A stretch of 32,101 bases of DNA from positions 1 through 32,101 of the forward strand of contig JAIRUI010000130.1 of NCBI GenBank assembly GCA_031254455.1, in the 5' to 3' direction. Below the pieces are notes generated by a model, which saw only the letters and a list, made by a program, of their open reading frames with translations, ran no database searches and had not been told where the DNA came from. This DNA is from Chitinispirillales bacterium. Its GTDB lineage: Bacteria > Fibrobacterota > Chitinivibrionia > Chitinivibrionales > Chitinivibrionaceae. Shown here piece after piece: positions 5,841 through 14,348 of this stretch; within the stretch, counting starts at the first letter, position 1, and the number at the start of each line of letters is the position of its first letter. A program made the translations under genes and the position numbers.

Positions 5841-6793
5841 AACTCGTCGTAAAGTCCGCTTATCGAACAATCTTTATTAGTGTACATTATCGCGCTTGCA
5901 AACAAATCCGCCACCGAAACTATTTCTAAATTTTCGTATTTTTTTTCTTCCGGAACAAAAACCGTATCCGTAATAACCAATTTTTTAATCGGAGAATCTT
6001 CAATTCTTTTTTTGGCGTTTCCGGACAAAACCCCGTGAACGCAGTAAGCCTGGATATCCTTTACGCCGTTTTTTTCAAGCATTGAAGCCGCTTCGATAAG
6101 CGAACCGCCGCTTGCGACCTCGTCGTCGAAAATAAACGCTTTCTTTCCTTTAACGTCGCCGATAATATTGTCCATTTTTGCGGTTTCGCTGTGGTCGTTT
6201 CTGCGTTTATCCAAAATAGCCAGCGGCAAACCCAATCTTTTCGCATAATGTCCCGCATGTTTTGCGCTTCCCGCGTCTGGGGCTATTACCACTCCGTCCG
6301 TTAAATCGCCGTTGTTTATTTTAGAGCAGGCGTCGCACAAAATTTTTCCGGCTAAAAGATGGTCGCAGGGAATGTTGAAAAAACCTTGAATTTGAGGAGA
6401 ATGCAGATTCATAGTCATAACGCGGTCGGCTCCGGCCGCTTCAAGAAGGTCGGCGACAAGTTTTGCGGTTATGGAAATTCTCTTTTCGTCTTTTTTATCG
6501 CTTCTAACATAAGGATAATACGGCGTAACGGCGGTAATCCTGGACGCGCTGGCATGGCGTGCGGCGTGAATCATGATAAGAAGTTCCATAAGCCCGTCGT
6601 TTACCGGAACGCATGACGGTTGAATTATAAATACGTCTTTTCCGCGTACACTGTCCTTGTAAGCGATTTTTATGTTTTCGTTACTGAATTTCATAATGTC
6701 GATTTCGCCGAGTTCCACTCCCGCTTTTTTGGCAATCGCCGCCGCTAAAGGACGATTTGCGTTACCTGAAAAAATTTTCAAATCACCTATCAT
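5837..6793 (-). CDS. prs: Ribose-phosphate pyrophosphokinase
   Basis: The enzyme makes PRPP from ribose 5-phosphate and ATP for nucleotide, His and Trp synthesis. From the ATG at 6793 (GGGAG ribosome site) it has 318 residues, the usual length. The N-terminal phosphoribosyltransferase-like half opens LKIFSGNANRPLA. The region RITAVTPYYPYVRSDKKDEK matches the ATP-binding loop, VVIAPDAGSAKHAGHYAKRL the pyrophosphate segment, and FIFDDEVASGGSL the PRPP-binding loop. The last two differ from the standard class I forms (PDVGGV..RA and VDD.IDTAGT), so this is a divergent member. An in-frame extension to 6886 is ignored because it is not Prs-like. Confidence 0.9.
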   Translation of the reverse strand: MIGDLKIFSGNANRPLAAAIAKKAGVELGEIDIMKFSNENIKIAYKDSVRGKDVFIIQPSCVPVNDGLMELLIMIHAARHASASRITAVTPYYPYVRSDKKDEKRISITAKLVADLLEAAGADRVMTMNLHSPQIQGFFNIPCDHLLAGKILCDACSKINNGDLTDGVVIAPDAGSAKHAGHYAKRLGLPLAILDKRRNDHSETAKMDNIIGDVKGKKAFIFDDEVASGGSLIEAASMLEKNGVKDIQAYCVHGVLSGNAKKRIEDSPIKKLVITDTVFVPEEKKYENLEIVSVADLFASAIMYTNKDCSISGLYDEF

Positions 6794-6837
6794 AGAAAAC
6801 TCCCAAAATGTAAAAAATATGCAAATATTCTGCGAGA

Positions 6838-6866
6838 AAATATTTTTGTTTAGACGAAAATAGCAA
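6838..6866 (-). promoter_or_regulatory. Possible promoter of prs
   Basis: On the minus strand TTGCTA (6866-6861) and ATATTT (6843-6838) are 17 bases apart, about 45 bases before the prs start. The -10 box is weak. Confidence 0.35.
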
Positions 6867-6880
6867 GTTTTTCTTTTGTT

Positions 6881-6909
6881 TTGCAAAATAATTTGTTTCG
6901 GCGTATAGT
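6881..6909 (+). promoter_or_regulatory. Promoter of the tol operon
   Basis: TTGCAA at 6881-6886 and TATAGT at 6904-6909 with a 17-base spacer, about 60 bases before tolQ. It is back to back with the prs promoter region. Confidence 0.55.
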
Positions 6910-6969
6910 AAATGTTGTATTTTCAACGTGGGAATTTGTTAATCAGTTTTTAATTTAATCGGAGATTTT

Positions 6970-7674
6970 ATGAACGCGCCTATCGTCGAAATGTTGGTTA
7001 AATCCGGACCGGTCGGTCTTGCGGTTTGCTGGACGCTTCTTATCGCGTCGCTTATTTCTTGGGTTGTGATAATCAACAGGTTTTTTTATTTGAACTTTGT
7101 AAGCGGAGCGGTAAAAAAATTCAAATCCGAATTTGAAAACCTGAAGTCGCTTAGAGAATACAAAGACGTTCCTCCGCGGCTTAGAGAATCTTATGCCGGA
7201 ATCTTGATCGGAAATTACATTATGGAATTTAACCGGATCGCTCAAGACTTGAGAAATAAATCCGGCGAAAGTTTATCGTTTTATTTTGAACATCAGACCG
7301 CTATCGCCCATGAAAAAGTGCAAACGGAAACAAGCAAAACGGCTCGTCGGCTTAACTGGGGACTGCACATTTTGGCGATAATGAGTTCGACCGCTCCGTT
7401 TGTCGGACTTTTCGGAACCGTTTGGGGAATTATGGATTCGTTCTTTGAAATAGGAAACAAGGGTTCCGCTTCGCTTACCGTCGTAGCCCCGGGTATCGCC
7501 GAAGCGCTTATAACGACAGTCGCCGGACTTGTCGTGGCGATTCCGTCCGTAGTGTTCTATAATTTGTTTATTCATAAAGCGGAAAGAATAGAAGACGACC
7601 TTGACGACTGTTCGGAATTGGGCTTTGCAAAATTGAAAGAAGAGCTGCTGCTTGTTATAGACCGTAAAATCTGA
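6970..7674 (+). CDS. tolQ: TolQ/ExbB-family proton channel subunit
   Basis: This 234-residue inner-membrane protein forms with TolR the proton channel that energises TolA during outer-membrane constriction. It has one helix near residues 15-35 (GLAVCWTLLIASLISWVVII), a long cytosolic segment, and the paired C-terminal helices of the MotA/TolQ/ExbB domain (APFVGLFGTVWGIMDSFFEI and APGIAEALITTVAGLVVAIP). A GGAG ribosome site precedes the ATG. The order with tolR, a tolA/tonB-like gene and tolB supports TolQ over ExbB. Confidence 0.85.
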   Translation: MNAPIVEMLVKSGPVGLAVCWTLLIASLISWVVIINRFFYLNFVSGAVKKFKSEFENLKSLREYKDVPPRLRESYAGILIGNYIMEFNRIAQDLRNKSGESLSFYFEHQTAIAHEKVQTETSKTARRLNWGLHILAIMSSTAPFVGLFGTVWGIMDSFFEIGNKGSASLTVVAPGIAEALITTVAGLVVAIPSVVFYNLFIHKAERIEDDLDDCSELGFAKLKEELLLVIDRKI

Positions 7675-7693
7675 TTCGGAAAGGTTTGTTTAT

Positions 7694-8107
7694 ATGCCAA
7701 AAAGAAAAAGACGAAAAAGAACTATTGAAAGCACGCTGAATCTTACGAATATGATAGACGTGATTTTTGCGCTGCTTATCATATTTATGATAACCGCGCC
7801 TATGATGACGCAGGGGGTTCAGGTAAATCTGCCGCGCGCCGACGCCGAAAACATGGAAATCGACCAAACGATTATCGAAATAGCCATTACCAAAAAAAAT
7901 GAAATATATATCGATAAAAAAAATGTCGCGCTGAATAAATTCGGAACGGAATTTCGTAACGTGTTTCAAAACCGTTTCGATACGCCTATTTATGTTTCCG
8001 CCGACAAAGAAGTGCCTTACGGTCTTTTTGTAAAAGTTATTTCGGAAGTACAGAAATCCGGCGGAGTAAAGCTGGGCTTTTTAACCGAACCTCTTGAAAA
8101 AGAGTAA
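7694..8107 (+). CDS. tolR: TolR/ExbD-family proton channel subunit
   Basis: The 137-residue protein has a very basic N-terminus (PKRKRRKRTIESTLNLTN), then one membrane helix with Asp22 (MIDVIFALLIIFMITAPMM), the proton-carrying residue of the family, and a periplasmic ExbD-type domain with IYVSADKEVPYGLFVKVISE. It follows tolQ by 19 bases and precedes the energy-transducer gene by two, so the three are surely cotranscribed. Confidence 0.85.
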   Translation: MPKRKRRKRTIESTLNLTNMIDVIFALLIIFMITAPMMTQGVQVNLPRADAENMEIDQTIIEIAITKKNEIYIDKKNVALNKFGTEFRNVFQNRFDTPIYVSADKEVPYGLFVKVISEVQKSGGVKLGFLTEPLEKE

Positions 8108-8109
8108 AA

Positions 8110-8817
8110 ATGTCCTCTGTCGTTAAATTTTTAGACGGTGAAGACAATCCGAAAGCGGTTCCGTTCATACTTACGCTTTCGATAGCGGTTCACATCGCCG
8201 TGTTTATCGTGGTTCCTTTTCTTGTAAGTCTGCACTGGAAACCTAGAATTTTATCGCGTCCGCCTACATTTGAAATAATTCAGATACAAACGCCTCAACC
8301 GCAAAGACCTCAACCCAAACACGTACAACCCGCCGCACGTCCTCAGCAAGCGCCTCGGCCGGTCGTGCAGGAACCTAAAATAGAACCGAAACCGAGCGTC
8401 GAAAAGAAAATAGAGCCTAAAAGACAGGATACGCCAAAACCCGGCGCCGCGTCCAAACCGGCTGAAGAAGATATTTCAGATTTGGAAAGTTTGTTTGCCG
8501 AGCCGACAACGTCGTCTTCCGTATCGCTGCAGATTTCCGAGCCGTTTGAGTATCAATGGTACCTCGACCAATTACAAAGCAAAATCAAAAACAGATGGAA
8601 ACCGGCGGCAAACGAAAAAGGCGAGGTTATAGTTCAGTTTGTCATAAGCCGTAACGGCTCGATGAGCGGACTGAAATTGATAAGCCCTTCGGGAAGAGGA
8701 CTTTTAGACAGGCAGGCTATGCAGGCGGTCGAAATGTCCGCGCCTTTCGCTTCTTTACCGAGCGGTTTTTCGGGACAATCGCTGACCGTGAATTTGACCT
8801 TAAAGCCGCAAAAATAA
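8110..8817 (+). CDS. TolA/TonB-like energy transducer
   Basis: The 235-residue protein has one N-terminal membrane helix (about residues 18-39, FILTLSIAVHIAVFIVVPFL), a Pro/Gln/Lys-rich spacer over residues 55-120 of the TonB type (PQPQRPQPKH, KIEPKPSVEK), an acidic Ser patch, and a C-terminal TonB-fold domain (YLDQLQSKIKNRWKPAA, VIVQFVISRNGSMSGLKLIS, LLDRQAMQAVE). Such proteins span the periplasm and pass proton-motive energy from TolQR/ExbBD to outer-membrane partners. The position before tolB favours a TolA role; the Pro-rich spacer and TonB end are TonB-like, so I leave the symbol blank. Confidence 0.8.
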   Translation: MSSVVKFLDGEDNPKAVPFILTLSIAVHIAVFIVVPFLVSLHWKPRILSRPPTFEIIQIQTPQPQRPQPKHVQPAARPQQAPRPVVQEPKIEPKPSVEKKIEPKRQDTPKPGAASKPAEEDISDLESLFAEPTTSSSVSLQISEPFEYQWYLDQLQSKIKNRWKPAANEKGEVIVQFVISRNGSMSGLKLISPSGRGLLDRQAMQAVEMSAPFASLPSGFSGQSLTVNLTLKPQK

Positions 8818-8878
8818 ATTTTACCGCGTCGGCGTAACGTATTTTTCCGGTGAAACACCTTGAAAAGGAACAAAAAGC

Positions 8879-10114
8879 ATGAAAAAATTATTTGCGTTGT
8901 TTTTAACCGTCATTGCCGTTTATTCGCAAAAACAGGTATCTTTGGAAATTTCCGCCGATCAAAGCGGCGTTATTCCGATAGGAATCGTAATATTCCAGCC
9001 TGCCGGCAACAGCGAACCGATGGAAGACATCCGCCCATGGATGACAATCGCAAACGATTTGGATTTCACGGGAAATTTTTCGGTAAAAAAACTTAACGAA
9101 CTCGATTCTGTAAAATTACTTCAGGAACAAATACCGGTTTATATTACGGGAACCTATCTTAAAGTAGGCGATACCGTAACTCTAGATATTTATTTATACG
9201 ATTCCGGCGCTAAGGATTTACTGCTTGGAAAATCATATAACTTCCATAAAAAAGATGTAAATCTTGCCGCTCACAAATATTCATGCGCAGTCCACAAAAC
9301 CTTACTGGGCGAAGACGCTCCCTATGAGAGCAAAATTGTTTTTGTTGAAAAAACGAAGGGGAACAAAAACGTCGTTATCTGTGATTATGACGGACAAAAC
9401 AAACATTATTTGACAAAAGGAGGAATTAACATTATGCCGTCTTTTATCGACGATAAAAATATTTTATGCGTTTCTTACGACAGAGGAAAGCCGGATATTT
9501 ATTCGATAAACACGCAGCAAGGTAAAAAAACCTCAATCGTTGCGACGCGCAAAGTCGAAAGTTCTCCTAATTATTCGGAAATTAACGGAAGAATTGCGTT
9601 CGCCTCTTCAAAAAGCGGAAATATGGAAGTTTACAGCATAAACAAAGACGGAAGCGGCGAGCAGCGAATTACGGTCGGCAATTCGATAAGTACCGCGCCT
9701 AGTTGGTCGCCTAACGGTTATAAAATCGCGTTTGTTTCCGACAGAAGCGGTTCTCCGCAAATTTATGTAGCCGATAGAACCGGAGCGAACGTTCAAAGAA
9801 TTACTTACGGAGGCTCATATCACGATTCTCCCAGTTGGTCGCCGGACGGCTCAAAAATCGCATATACGGCGCAGCGCAACGGGAAAAAAATGATCGCGGT
9901 AAGTTCTGTAAACGGCAACGACGAAGAGTTAATAACGGCGTCGATTGCGGGAGCGCAGGAATATCCCAGTTGGTCGCCGGACGGCTCTCATGTTTTATTT
10001 ACTTTGGGACAGGGCGATAAGACCGATATTTGCGCAATACGCCTTAAAGACAAAAAATTGATTAAAATAACAAACAGCGGCAACGCCGAGCAGTCAAAAT
10101 GGTCGCATTTTTAA
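8879..10114 (+). CDS. tolB: Periplasmic TolB, beta-propeller protein
   Basis: The 411-residue protein starts MKKLFALFLTVIAVYSQKQV, a signal peptide. An N-terminal TolB domain follows (about 20-150, with FQPAGNSEPMEDIRPW and ITGTYLKVGDTVTLDIYLYD). The C-terminal six-bladed propeller has the PD40 signature at least three times (APSWSPNGYKIAFVSDRSG, SPSWSPDGSKIAYTAQRNG, YPSWSPDGSHVLFTLGQ). TolB links TolA and Pal in the periplasm during division. An AAGGAA site lies eight bases before the ATG. No pal gene follows, unlike most tol operons; the Pal partner must be elsewhere. Confidence 0.9.
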   Translation: MKKLFALFLTVIAVYSQKQVSLEISADQSGVIPIGIVIFQPAGNSEPMEDIRPWMTIANDLDFTGNFSVKKLNELDSVKLLQEQIPVYITGTYLKVGDTVTLDIYLYDSGAKDLLLGKSYNFHKKDVNLAAHKYSCAVHKTLLGEDAPYESKIVFVEKTKGNKNVVICDYDGQNKHYLTKGGINIMPSFIDDKNILCVSYDRGKPDIYSINTQQGKKTSIVATRKVESSPNYSEINGRIAFASSKSGNMEVYSINKDGSGEQRITVGNSISTAPSWSPNGYKIAFVSDRSGSPQIYVADRTGANVQRITYGGSYHDSPSWSPDGSKIAYTAQRNGKKMIAVSSVNGNDEELITASIAGAQEYPSWSPDGSHVLFTLGQGDKTDICAIRLKDKKLIKITNSGNAEQSKWSHF

Positions 10115-10435
10115 GATGAAATTTTAATTCCAAAATTTCAAACTCTTATCGTTGATTTCAACCGCTTCGCCGTTTAGTTTGAACGTAGCGATATCTCTAA
10201 CTCTTTTTCCCGCTGTTCCATATTTCCTCGCTTTTATTAAGAATATTATTTACAAAATAATATTCGCCCAAAAAACAAAACGGAGAGCGAAAGTTTCCGT
10301 CCGTCTCAAAACGCAACGCCAAAGCGATAACATTGTCGGGTTTTCATAGGAATTGTGTTTCAAGATGCAACATTTATTGAAATGGCACAATATTTGACTA
10401 AATAAGGCGAACCGGATAATAAATAGGAGGAAAAA
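10115..10435. other. Gene-free gap with a coding remnant and an AT hairpin
   Basis: On the minus strand, 10243-10124 forms a 39-codon frame with no start (GTAGKRVRDIATFKLNGEAV then EINDKSLKFWN and TAA) that reads like the C-terminus of a lost protein; I cannot name it. A perfect AT-only inverted repeat (aatattat / ataatatt, seven-base loop) lies at 10242-10264 at the edge of this remnant. There is no CIRCE operator before grpE. The rest shows nothing beyond the candidate grpE promoter. Confidence 0.45.
10377..10404 (+). promoter_or_regulatory. Possible promoter of grpE-dnaK
   Basis: TTGAAA at 10377-10382 and TAAATA at 10399-10404, 16 bases apart, about 32 bases before the grpE start. It is ordinary sigma-70-like; no heat-shock operator is visible. 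Confidence 0.4.
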
Positions 10436-10966
10436 TTGAGAGGAAAAAAGCAAGTGTACGAAGACGAACAAAAAGATTCTTCGAAAAAATTTGAGGAACA
10501 AACTCAAAAAAAAGAAGATAATGCAAATGTTTTATCCGAACAAATTGAAGCGCATAAAGATAAATATATCCGTTTAATGGCGGAATTTGATAATTTTAAA
10601 AAACGTACGGCTGTCGAATATGCCAAAATGGTAGAAAGCGCCAACAAAGCGTTGATATCGGATTTGATTGAAATCCGTGAAACTTTTGAACGGGCGTTTA
10701 TTTCTAATTCGCAAACCGACGCAAACGCGTTTAAAGACGGTATGAAATTGATATATAATAAGTTTGACGAAATTTTAATTAAGCACGGATTGGAGGCTTT
10801 CGGAAATGTCGGAGAAAAATTTGACCCCGCTTTGCACGACGCAATGATGAAACAGCGCGACGCGGAAATTCCGGAAGAATATATTTTGACGATTTTTGAA
10901 AAGGGATATAAATTGAAAAATAATATTATACGACATGCAAAAGTCGTGGTTAGCGCCGGAAACTAA
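10436..10966 (+). CDS. grpE: GrpE nucleotide exchange factor
   Basis: GrpE releases ADP from DnaK. The 176-residue product has the acidic/lysine-rich helical N-terminus, the long helix with YIRLMAEFDNFKKRTAVEYA (the GrpE signature region) and the C-terminal beta domain (LEAFGNVGEKFDPALHDAMM, EKGYKLKNNIIRHAKVVVS). The start is a TTG at 10436, placed five bases after a perfect AGGAGG; no ATG in frame gives the full N-terminus. dnaK follows 25 bases later. hrcA and dnaJ are not in the window. Confidence 0.92.
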   Translation: MRGKKQVYEDEQKDSSKKFEEQTQKKEDNANVLSEQIEAHKDKYIRLMAEFDNFKKRTAVEYAKMVESANKALISDLIEIRETFERAFISNSQTDANAFKDGMKLIYNKFDEILIKHGLEAFGNVGEKFDPALHDAMMKQRDAEIPEEYILTIFEKGYKLKNNIIRHAKVVVSAGN

Positions 10967-10991
10967 AACTAAAATAAACAAGGAGTGTTTT

Positions 10992-12911
10992 ATGGGTAAA
11001 ATTATCGGTATTGATTTGGGAACGACAAATTCCTGTGTGGCTGTTATGGAAGGCGGGAAGCCTGTCGTAATTGCGAATGCGGAAGGATTAAGAACGACGC
11101 CGTCGGTCGTCGCGTTTACGAAAGACGGACAGAAATTGATCGGAGATATCGCTCGCCGTCAGGCGGTGACTAATCCGGAAAATACAATTTATTCTATTAA
11201 AAGATTTATGGGACGTCGTCATAACGAGGTCGATTCGGAAGAAAAACTAGTGCCGTATAAAGTTGTCGGAGCGAGCGACGAACTTGTAAAAGTAGATATT
11301 TTGGGGCAGAAATACACTCCGCCGGAAATTTCGGCGATGATCTTGCAAAATCTTAAAGCAAGCGCAGAGGCGTATTTGGGAACCGCAATTTCAGAAGCGG
11401 TCATTACGGTTCCCGCATATTTCAACGACGCTCAAAGACAGGCGACAAAAGACGCCGGTAAAATCGCAGGACTTGACGTAAAAAGAATTGTTAACGAACC
11501 GACGGCGGCAAGCTTAGCTTACGGTTTGGATAAAAAGAAAAACGAAACTATTGCGGTTTACGACCTTGGCGGCGGAACCTTCGATATTTCGGTTTTGGAA
11601 ATCGGAGACGGAGTTTTTGAGGTAAAATCCACAAACGGCGATACACATTTGGGCGGAGACGATTTTGACCAAGTCCTTATCGATTACATCGCCGACGAAT
11701 TTAAAAAAACCAACGGAATCGATTTGAGAAACGATAAAATGGCTTTACAGCGTCTTAAAGAAGCGGCGGAAAAAGCGAAAAAAGATTTATCGTCGGCAAC
11801 TACGACAAATGTAAATCTTCCGTTTATCACGGCTGACGCAAACGGCCCGAAGCATTTGGATTTGTCTATAACTCGTGCAAAATTTGAGCAATTGACCGAA
11901 AAATTGGTTGAAAAAAGTATCGAACCCTGCCGTAAAGCGATAAAAGACGCTGGAATTTCGGTAGGCGATATTGACGAAGTAATTTTAGTAGGCGGTTCTA
12001 CGCGTATTCCCAGAGTCCAGGAAAAAGTTAAAGAATTTTTTGGGAAAGAACCTAACCGTTCGATAAATCCCGACGAAGTCGTCGCGCTTGGAGCCGCAAT
12101 TCAAGGAGCGATTATTTCAGGCGACGATTCCGTTAAAGACGTTCTTTTGCTTGACGTTACCCCGCTTTCTTTGGGAATAGAGACGCTTGGCGGAGTAATG
12201 ACGAAACTTATTGAAAGGAATACTACCATTCCTTGTAAAAAGAGCCAGATTTTCTCTACGGCGGCGGACAATCAACCGGCGGTTTCAATTATGGTTTACC
12301 AAGGCGAACGTGAAATGGCGGTTCATAACAGGCTGCTTGGAAAATTTGATTTGGCGGACATTGTTCCCGCGCCTCGCGGAGTTCCGCAAATTGAAGTTAC
12401 GTTCGATATAGACAGTAACGGGATCTTGCACGTATCCGCAAAGGACAAAGGAACCGGCAAAGAGCAAAAAATTAAAATCGAAAGTTCAAGCGGTTTAAGC
12501 GAGGACGAAATCAAAAGAATGGTAAAAGACGCCGAAGCGAATGCCGAAGCGGATAAAAAAGAAAAAGAAAAAATTGAAATTAAAAATCAGGGAGAACAAA
12601 TAGTTTTCCAAACTGAAAAGGCGCTTAAAGAGTCGGGAGCGAATCTTCCGGACGATTTGAAAAAACCTGTTGAAGACGCTGTCGCGGAACTTAAAAAAGC
12701 GATAGAAGCGAATGACACTGAAAGCATTCAGAAAAGTATTGATAAAGTAAGCCAAGCGGCAAGCGCGTTTTACCAAGCCGCGCAAACGGCGCAAACGGCG
12801 CAAGCGCAGCAAACCAATACCGGCGGCGAAGCGGCGACCGAAAAAGCGGCGGAAAACGCAACGGCCGAAGAAGCGGAATTCGAAGTTGTCGACGACGACA
12901 AGAAAGAATAA
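10992..12911 (+). CDS. dnaK: DnaK chaperone (Hsp70)
   Basis: The 639-residue Hsp70 opens MGKIIGIDLGTTNSCVAVME, the first ATP-binding motif. It carries VYDLGGGTFDISVLEIGDG and VILVGGSTRIPRVQ, the other two Hsp70 signatures, and a substrate-binding domain with LLLDVTPLSLGIETLGGVM. The helical lid ends in a Gln/Ala/Thr-rich tail (QAAQTAQTAQAQQTN) and the EEAEFEVVDDDKK end usual in bacterial DnaK. The ATG at 10992, after AGGAG, is chosen over an upstream in-frame start at 10935 that lies in the grpE end. Confidence 0.97.
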   Translation: MGKIIGIDLGTTNSCVAVMEGGKPVVIANAEGLRTTPSVVAFTKDGQKLIGDIARRQAVTNPENTIYSIKRFMGRRHNEVDSEEKLVPYKVVGASDELVKVDILGQKYTPPEISAMILQNLKASAEAYLGTAISEAVITVPAYFNDAQRQATKDAGKIAGLDVKRIVNEPTAASLAYGLDKKKNETIAVYDLGGGTFDISVLEIGDGVFEVKSTNGDTHLGGDDFDQVLIDYIADEFKKTNGIDLRNDKMALQRLKEAAEKAKKDLSSATTTNVNLPFITADANGPKHLDLSITRAKFEQLTEKLVEKSIEPCRKAIKDAGISVGDIDEVILVGGSTRIPRVQEKVKEFFGKEPNRSINPDEVVALGAAIQGAIISGDDSVKDVLLLDVTPLSLGIETLGGVMTKLIERNTTIPCKKSQIFSTAADNQPAVSIMVYQGEREMAVHNRLLGKFDLADIVPAPRGVPQIEVTFDIDSNGILHVSAKDKGTGKEQKIKIESSSGLSEDEIKRMVKDAEANAEADKKEKEKIEIKNQGEQIVFQTEKALKESGANLPDDLKKPVEDAVAELKKAIEANDTESIQKSIDKVSQAASAFYQAAQTAQTAQAQQTNTGGEAATEKAAENATAEEAEFEVVDDDKKE

Positions 12912-12976
12912 GATTGTAACAAAAGGGGCGGGTTTTGCCTTGCCCCTATTCCCCATTGAATAGAAAGGAGGGATAT

Positions 12977-13075
12977 ATGAAGCAGTTAGTTATTTTAACG
13001 TGTGCGATTGCAATAACGGCGTTTGTGTATTTAGTCGGGAAAACACAGTATATAAAAGGCAAGAAATTCGGATGA
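12977..13075 (+). CDS. 32-residue single-helix membrane peptide
   Basis: An AAAGGAGG ribosome site lies just before an ATG that opens a 32-residue frame: MKQLVILTCAIAITAFVYLV as a membrane helix, then a basic end KTQYIKGKKFG. The strong ribosome site and the terminator directly after it support a real small gene cotranscribed with or following dnaK. I recognise no family. Confidence 0.5.
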   Translation: MKQLVILTCAIAITAFVYLVGKTQYIKGKKFG

Positions 13076-13092
13076 CAAATAAAGCTTGTCGG

Positions 13093-13117
13093 GGCGTAAT
13101 ATTTTTACGCCTTTTTT
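13093..13117 (+). terminator. Rho-independent terminator after dnaK/small peptide
   Basis: Perfect 7-bp stem ggcgtaa/ttacgcc with a five-base loop, followed by six T. It ends the grpE-dnaK transcript. Confidence 0.85.
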
Positions 13118-13127
13118 ATCTATCCTC

Positions 13128-13337
13128 TTATATGTTGATGCGCTCAAGTTCAAAAGTCATTCTGTGGCGTTTACACGACGGTCTTTGTGTAATCCATTCC
13201 GCTAACGCATTCATTGACTCTCTGACAACAATCTCGTTCGAATCGTCGAAAGGCTCGCTTTTTATCACGGGATTTATTATCCAATCAATAAATTTTAATT
13301 CTTTATCAGTATAAACTTTCATTTCTAACCGCTTCAT
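13128..13337 (-). CDS. Small protein of unknown function
   Basis: From the ATG at 13337 (AGGAA site six bases before) the product has 69 residues: MKRLEMKVYTDKELKFIDWI, then IVVRESMNALAEWITQRPSC and KRHRMTFELERINI. The composition is balanced and the codon use like its neighbours, with no signal peptide or membrane helix. An upstream ATG at 13364 would add nine residues. I do not recognise a family. It sits convergent to the dnaK unit and in line with the minus-strand rluA-like gene upstream. Confidence 0.55.
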   Translation of the reverse strand: MKRLEMKVYTDKELKFIDWIINPVIKSEPFDDSNEIVVRESMNALAEWITQRPSCKRHRMTFELERINI

Positions 13338-13404
13338 TTTCCATTCCTTTTTTGAGATTGTCATAACAAAAAATAATAAACAGCCATCGGTTTATGCAAA
13401 TTAA

Positions 13405-14343
13405 TTAAAAATCCGAAAAAAGATACCGATTCTTTACAAATTCTTCCGGCAAATCGGAATCAACGCTTATTTTCTCCCCGAAAAGAGAAAATTCCAAGTT
13501 TGCGCAGTGTAAAAGATGACGGTTTGTTTCAATGGGGATTATGTCGTTTTTTTTACAAAAATTTATATATTCCTCCATACTTAATCCGTAAGCCGTATCT
13601 CCGACTATAGGAACGCTTATATGCGCCAGATGAATACGAAGTTGATGAGTTCTGCCGGTTTTTGGAAACAGTTTCACAAGAGAATGTCCGTTTGCCGATT
13701 TTATTGTCTCGTAAAATGTCTGACATGGCTTTCCGTCATGTAAGTTCACTTCACAAAATCGTCCGTTATTATTGTTGTTTTCGGCGTTTTTCATAATTTT
13801 TGCTATCGGAACCGAGATTTCACCGTAAAGCGGATTGGGCGTTCCCAAAACGACGGCGAAGTACGTTTTTTTTACACTTCGGTCTGCAAACTGCCGCAAT
13901 AACTCTTTTAGGGCGTTTTTGTTTAGCGAAATAAGAACTATTCCCGAAGTATTTTTATCCAATCGATTTACAATGTCGGCGGTAGGAAACGGCGGCTCAT
14001 GCAATTCGCGAAGGTGATATATAAGATTGTTACGAAAATTTATTCCGTGTTTGTGAACCATAAGCCCAAACGGCTTGTCTATCGCAAGAAAATTATCTGT
14101 CCGTTTAATTATTTTGTAATTAAAATTCGCTTCCGGTTCGTCAATATCCGGCATATCGTAAACAATAATATCTTTATGAAAAATTATAGATTTTTCATGC
14201 AATACTTTCTCGTTTCTAATAAAACGGCTTTCTAAAATCCGTTCTTTCCAGATTTCACGTTCAAGATATGTAAAACGCGTCGCAAGATAATCAATCAGTG
14301 AAAAACCGTTGAACGTTAAAGGAATCTTTGACGAAATTTTCAT
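13405..14343 (-). CDS. RluA-family pseudouridine synthase
   Basis: The 312-residue enzyme isomerises uridine to pseudouridine in rRNA or tRNA. The catalytic motif NRLDKNTSGIVLIS places the nucleophile at Asp129, and LFPKTGRTHQLRIHLAHISV with VPIVGDTAYG completes the RluA/RluC/RluD signature. The N-terminal 75 residues resemble an S4-like RNA-binding part but are divergent. The target site cannot be told from sequence. gmhA lies six bases upstream, so the two are cotranscribed. Confidence 0.88.
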   Translation of the reverse strand: MKISSKIPLTFNGFSLIDYLATRFTYLEREIWKERILESRFIRNEKVLHEKSIIFHKDIIVYDMPDIDEPEANFNYKIIKRTDNFLAIDKPFGLMVHKHGINFRNNLIYHLRELHEPPFPTADIVNRLDKNTSGIVLISLNKNALKELLRQFADRSVKKTYFAVVLGTPNPLYGEISVPIAKIMKNAENNNNNGRFCEVNLHDGKPCQTFYETIKSANGHSLVKLFPKTGRTHQLRIHLAHISVPIVGDTAYGLSMEEYINFCKKNDIIPIETNRHLLHCANLEFSLFGEKISVDSDLPEEFVKNRYLFSDF

Positions 14344-14348
14344 AATTA

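Noticed and set aside
10115..10435. CIRCE operator or HrcA site before grpE
   Set aside because: I looked for the TTAGCACTC inverted repeat and did not find it.
10250..10507. Minus-strand frame of 85 codons overlapping the grpE start
   Set aside because: Shadow of grpE and its leader; Phe/Leu-rich translation of A-rich DNA.
12925..12946. GC-rich inverted repeat (ggggc ... gcccc) just after dnaK
   Set aside because: It has internal mismatches and no T tail, so it is not a convincing terminator; the real one is at 13093-13117.
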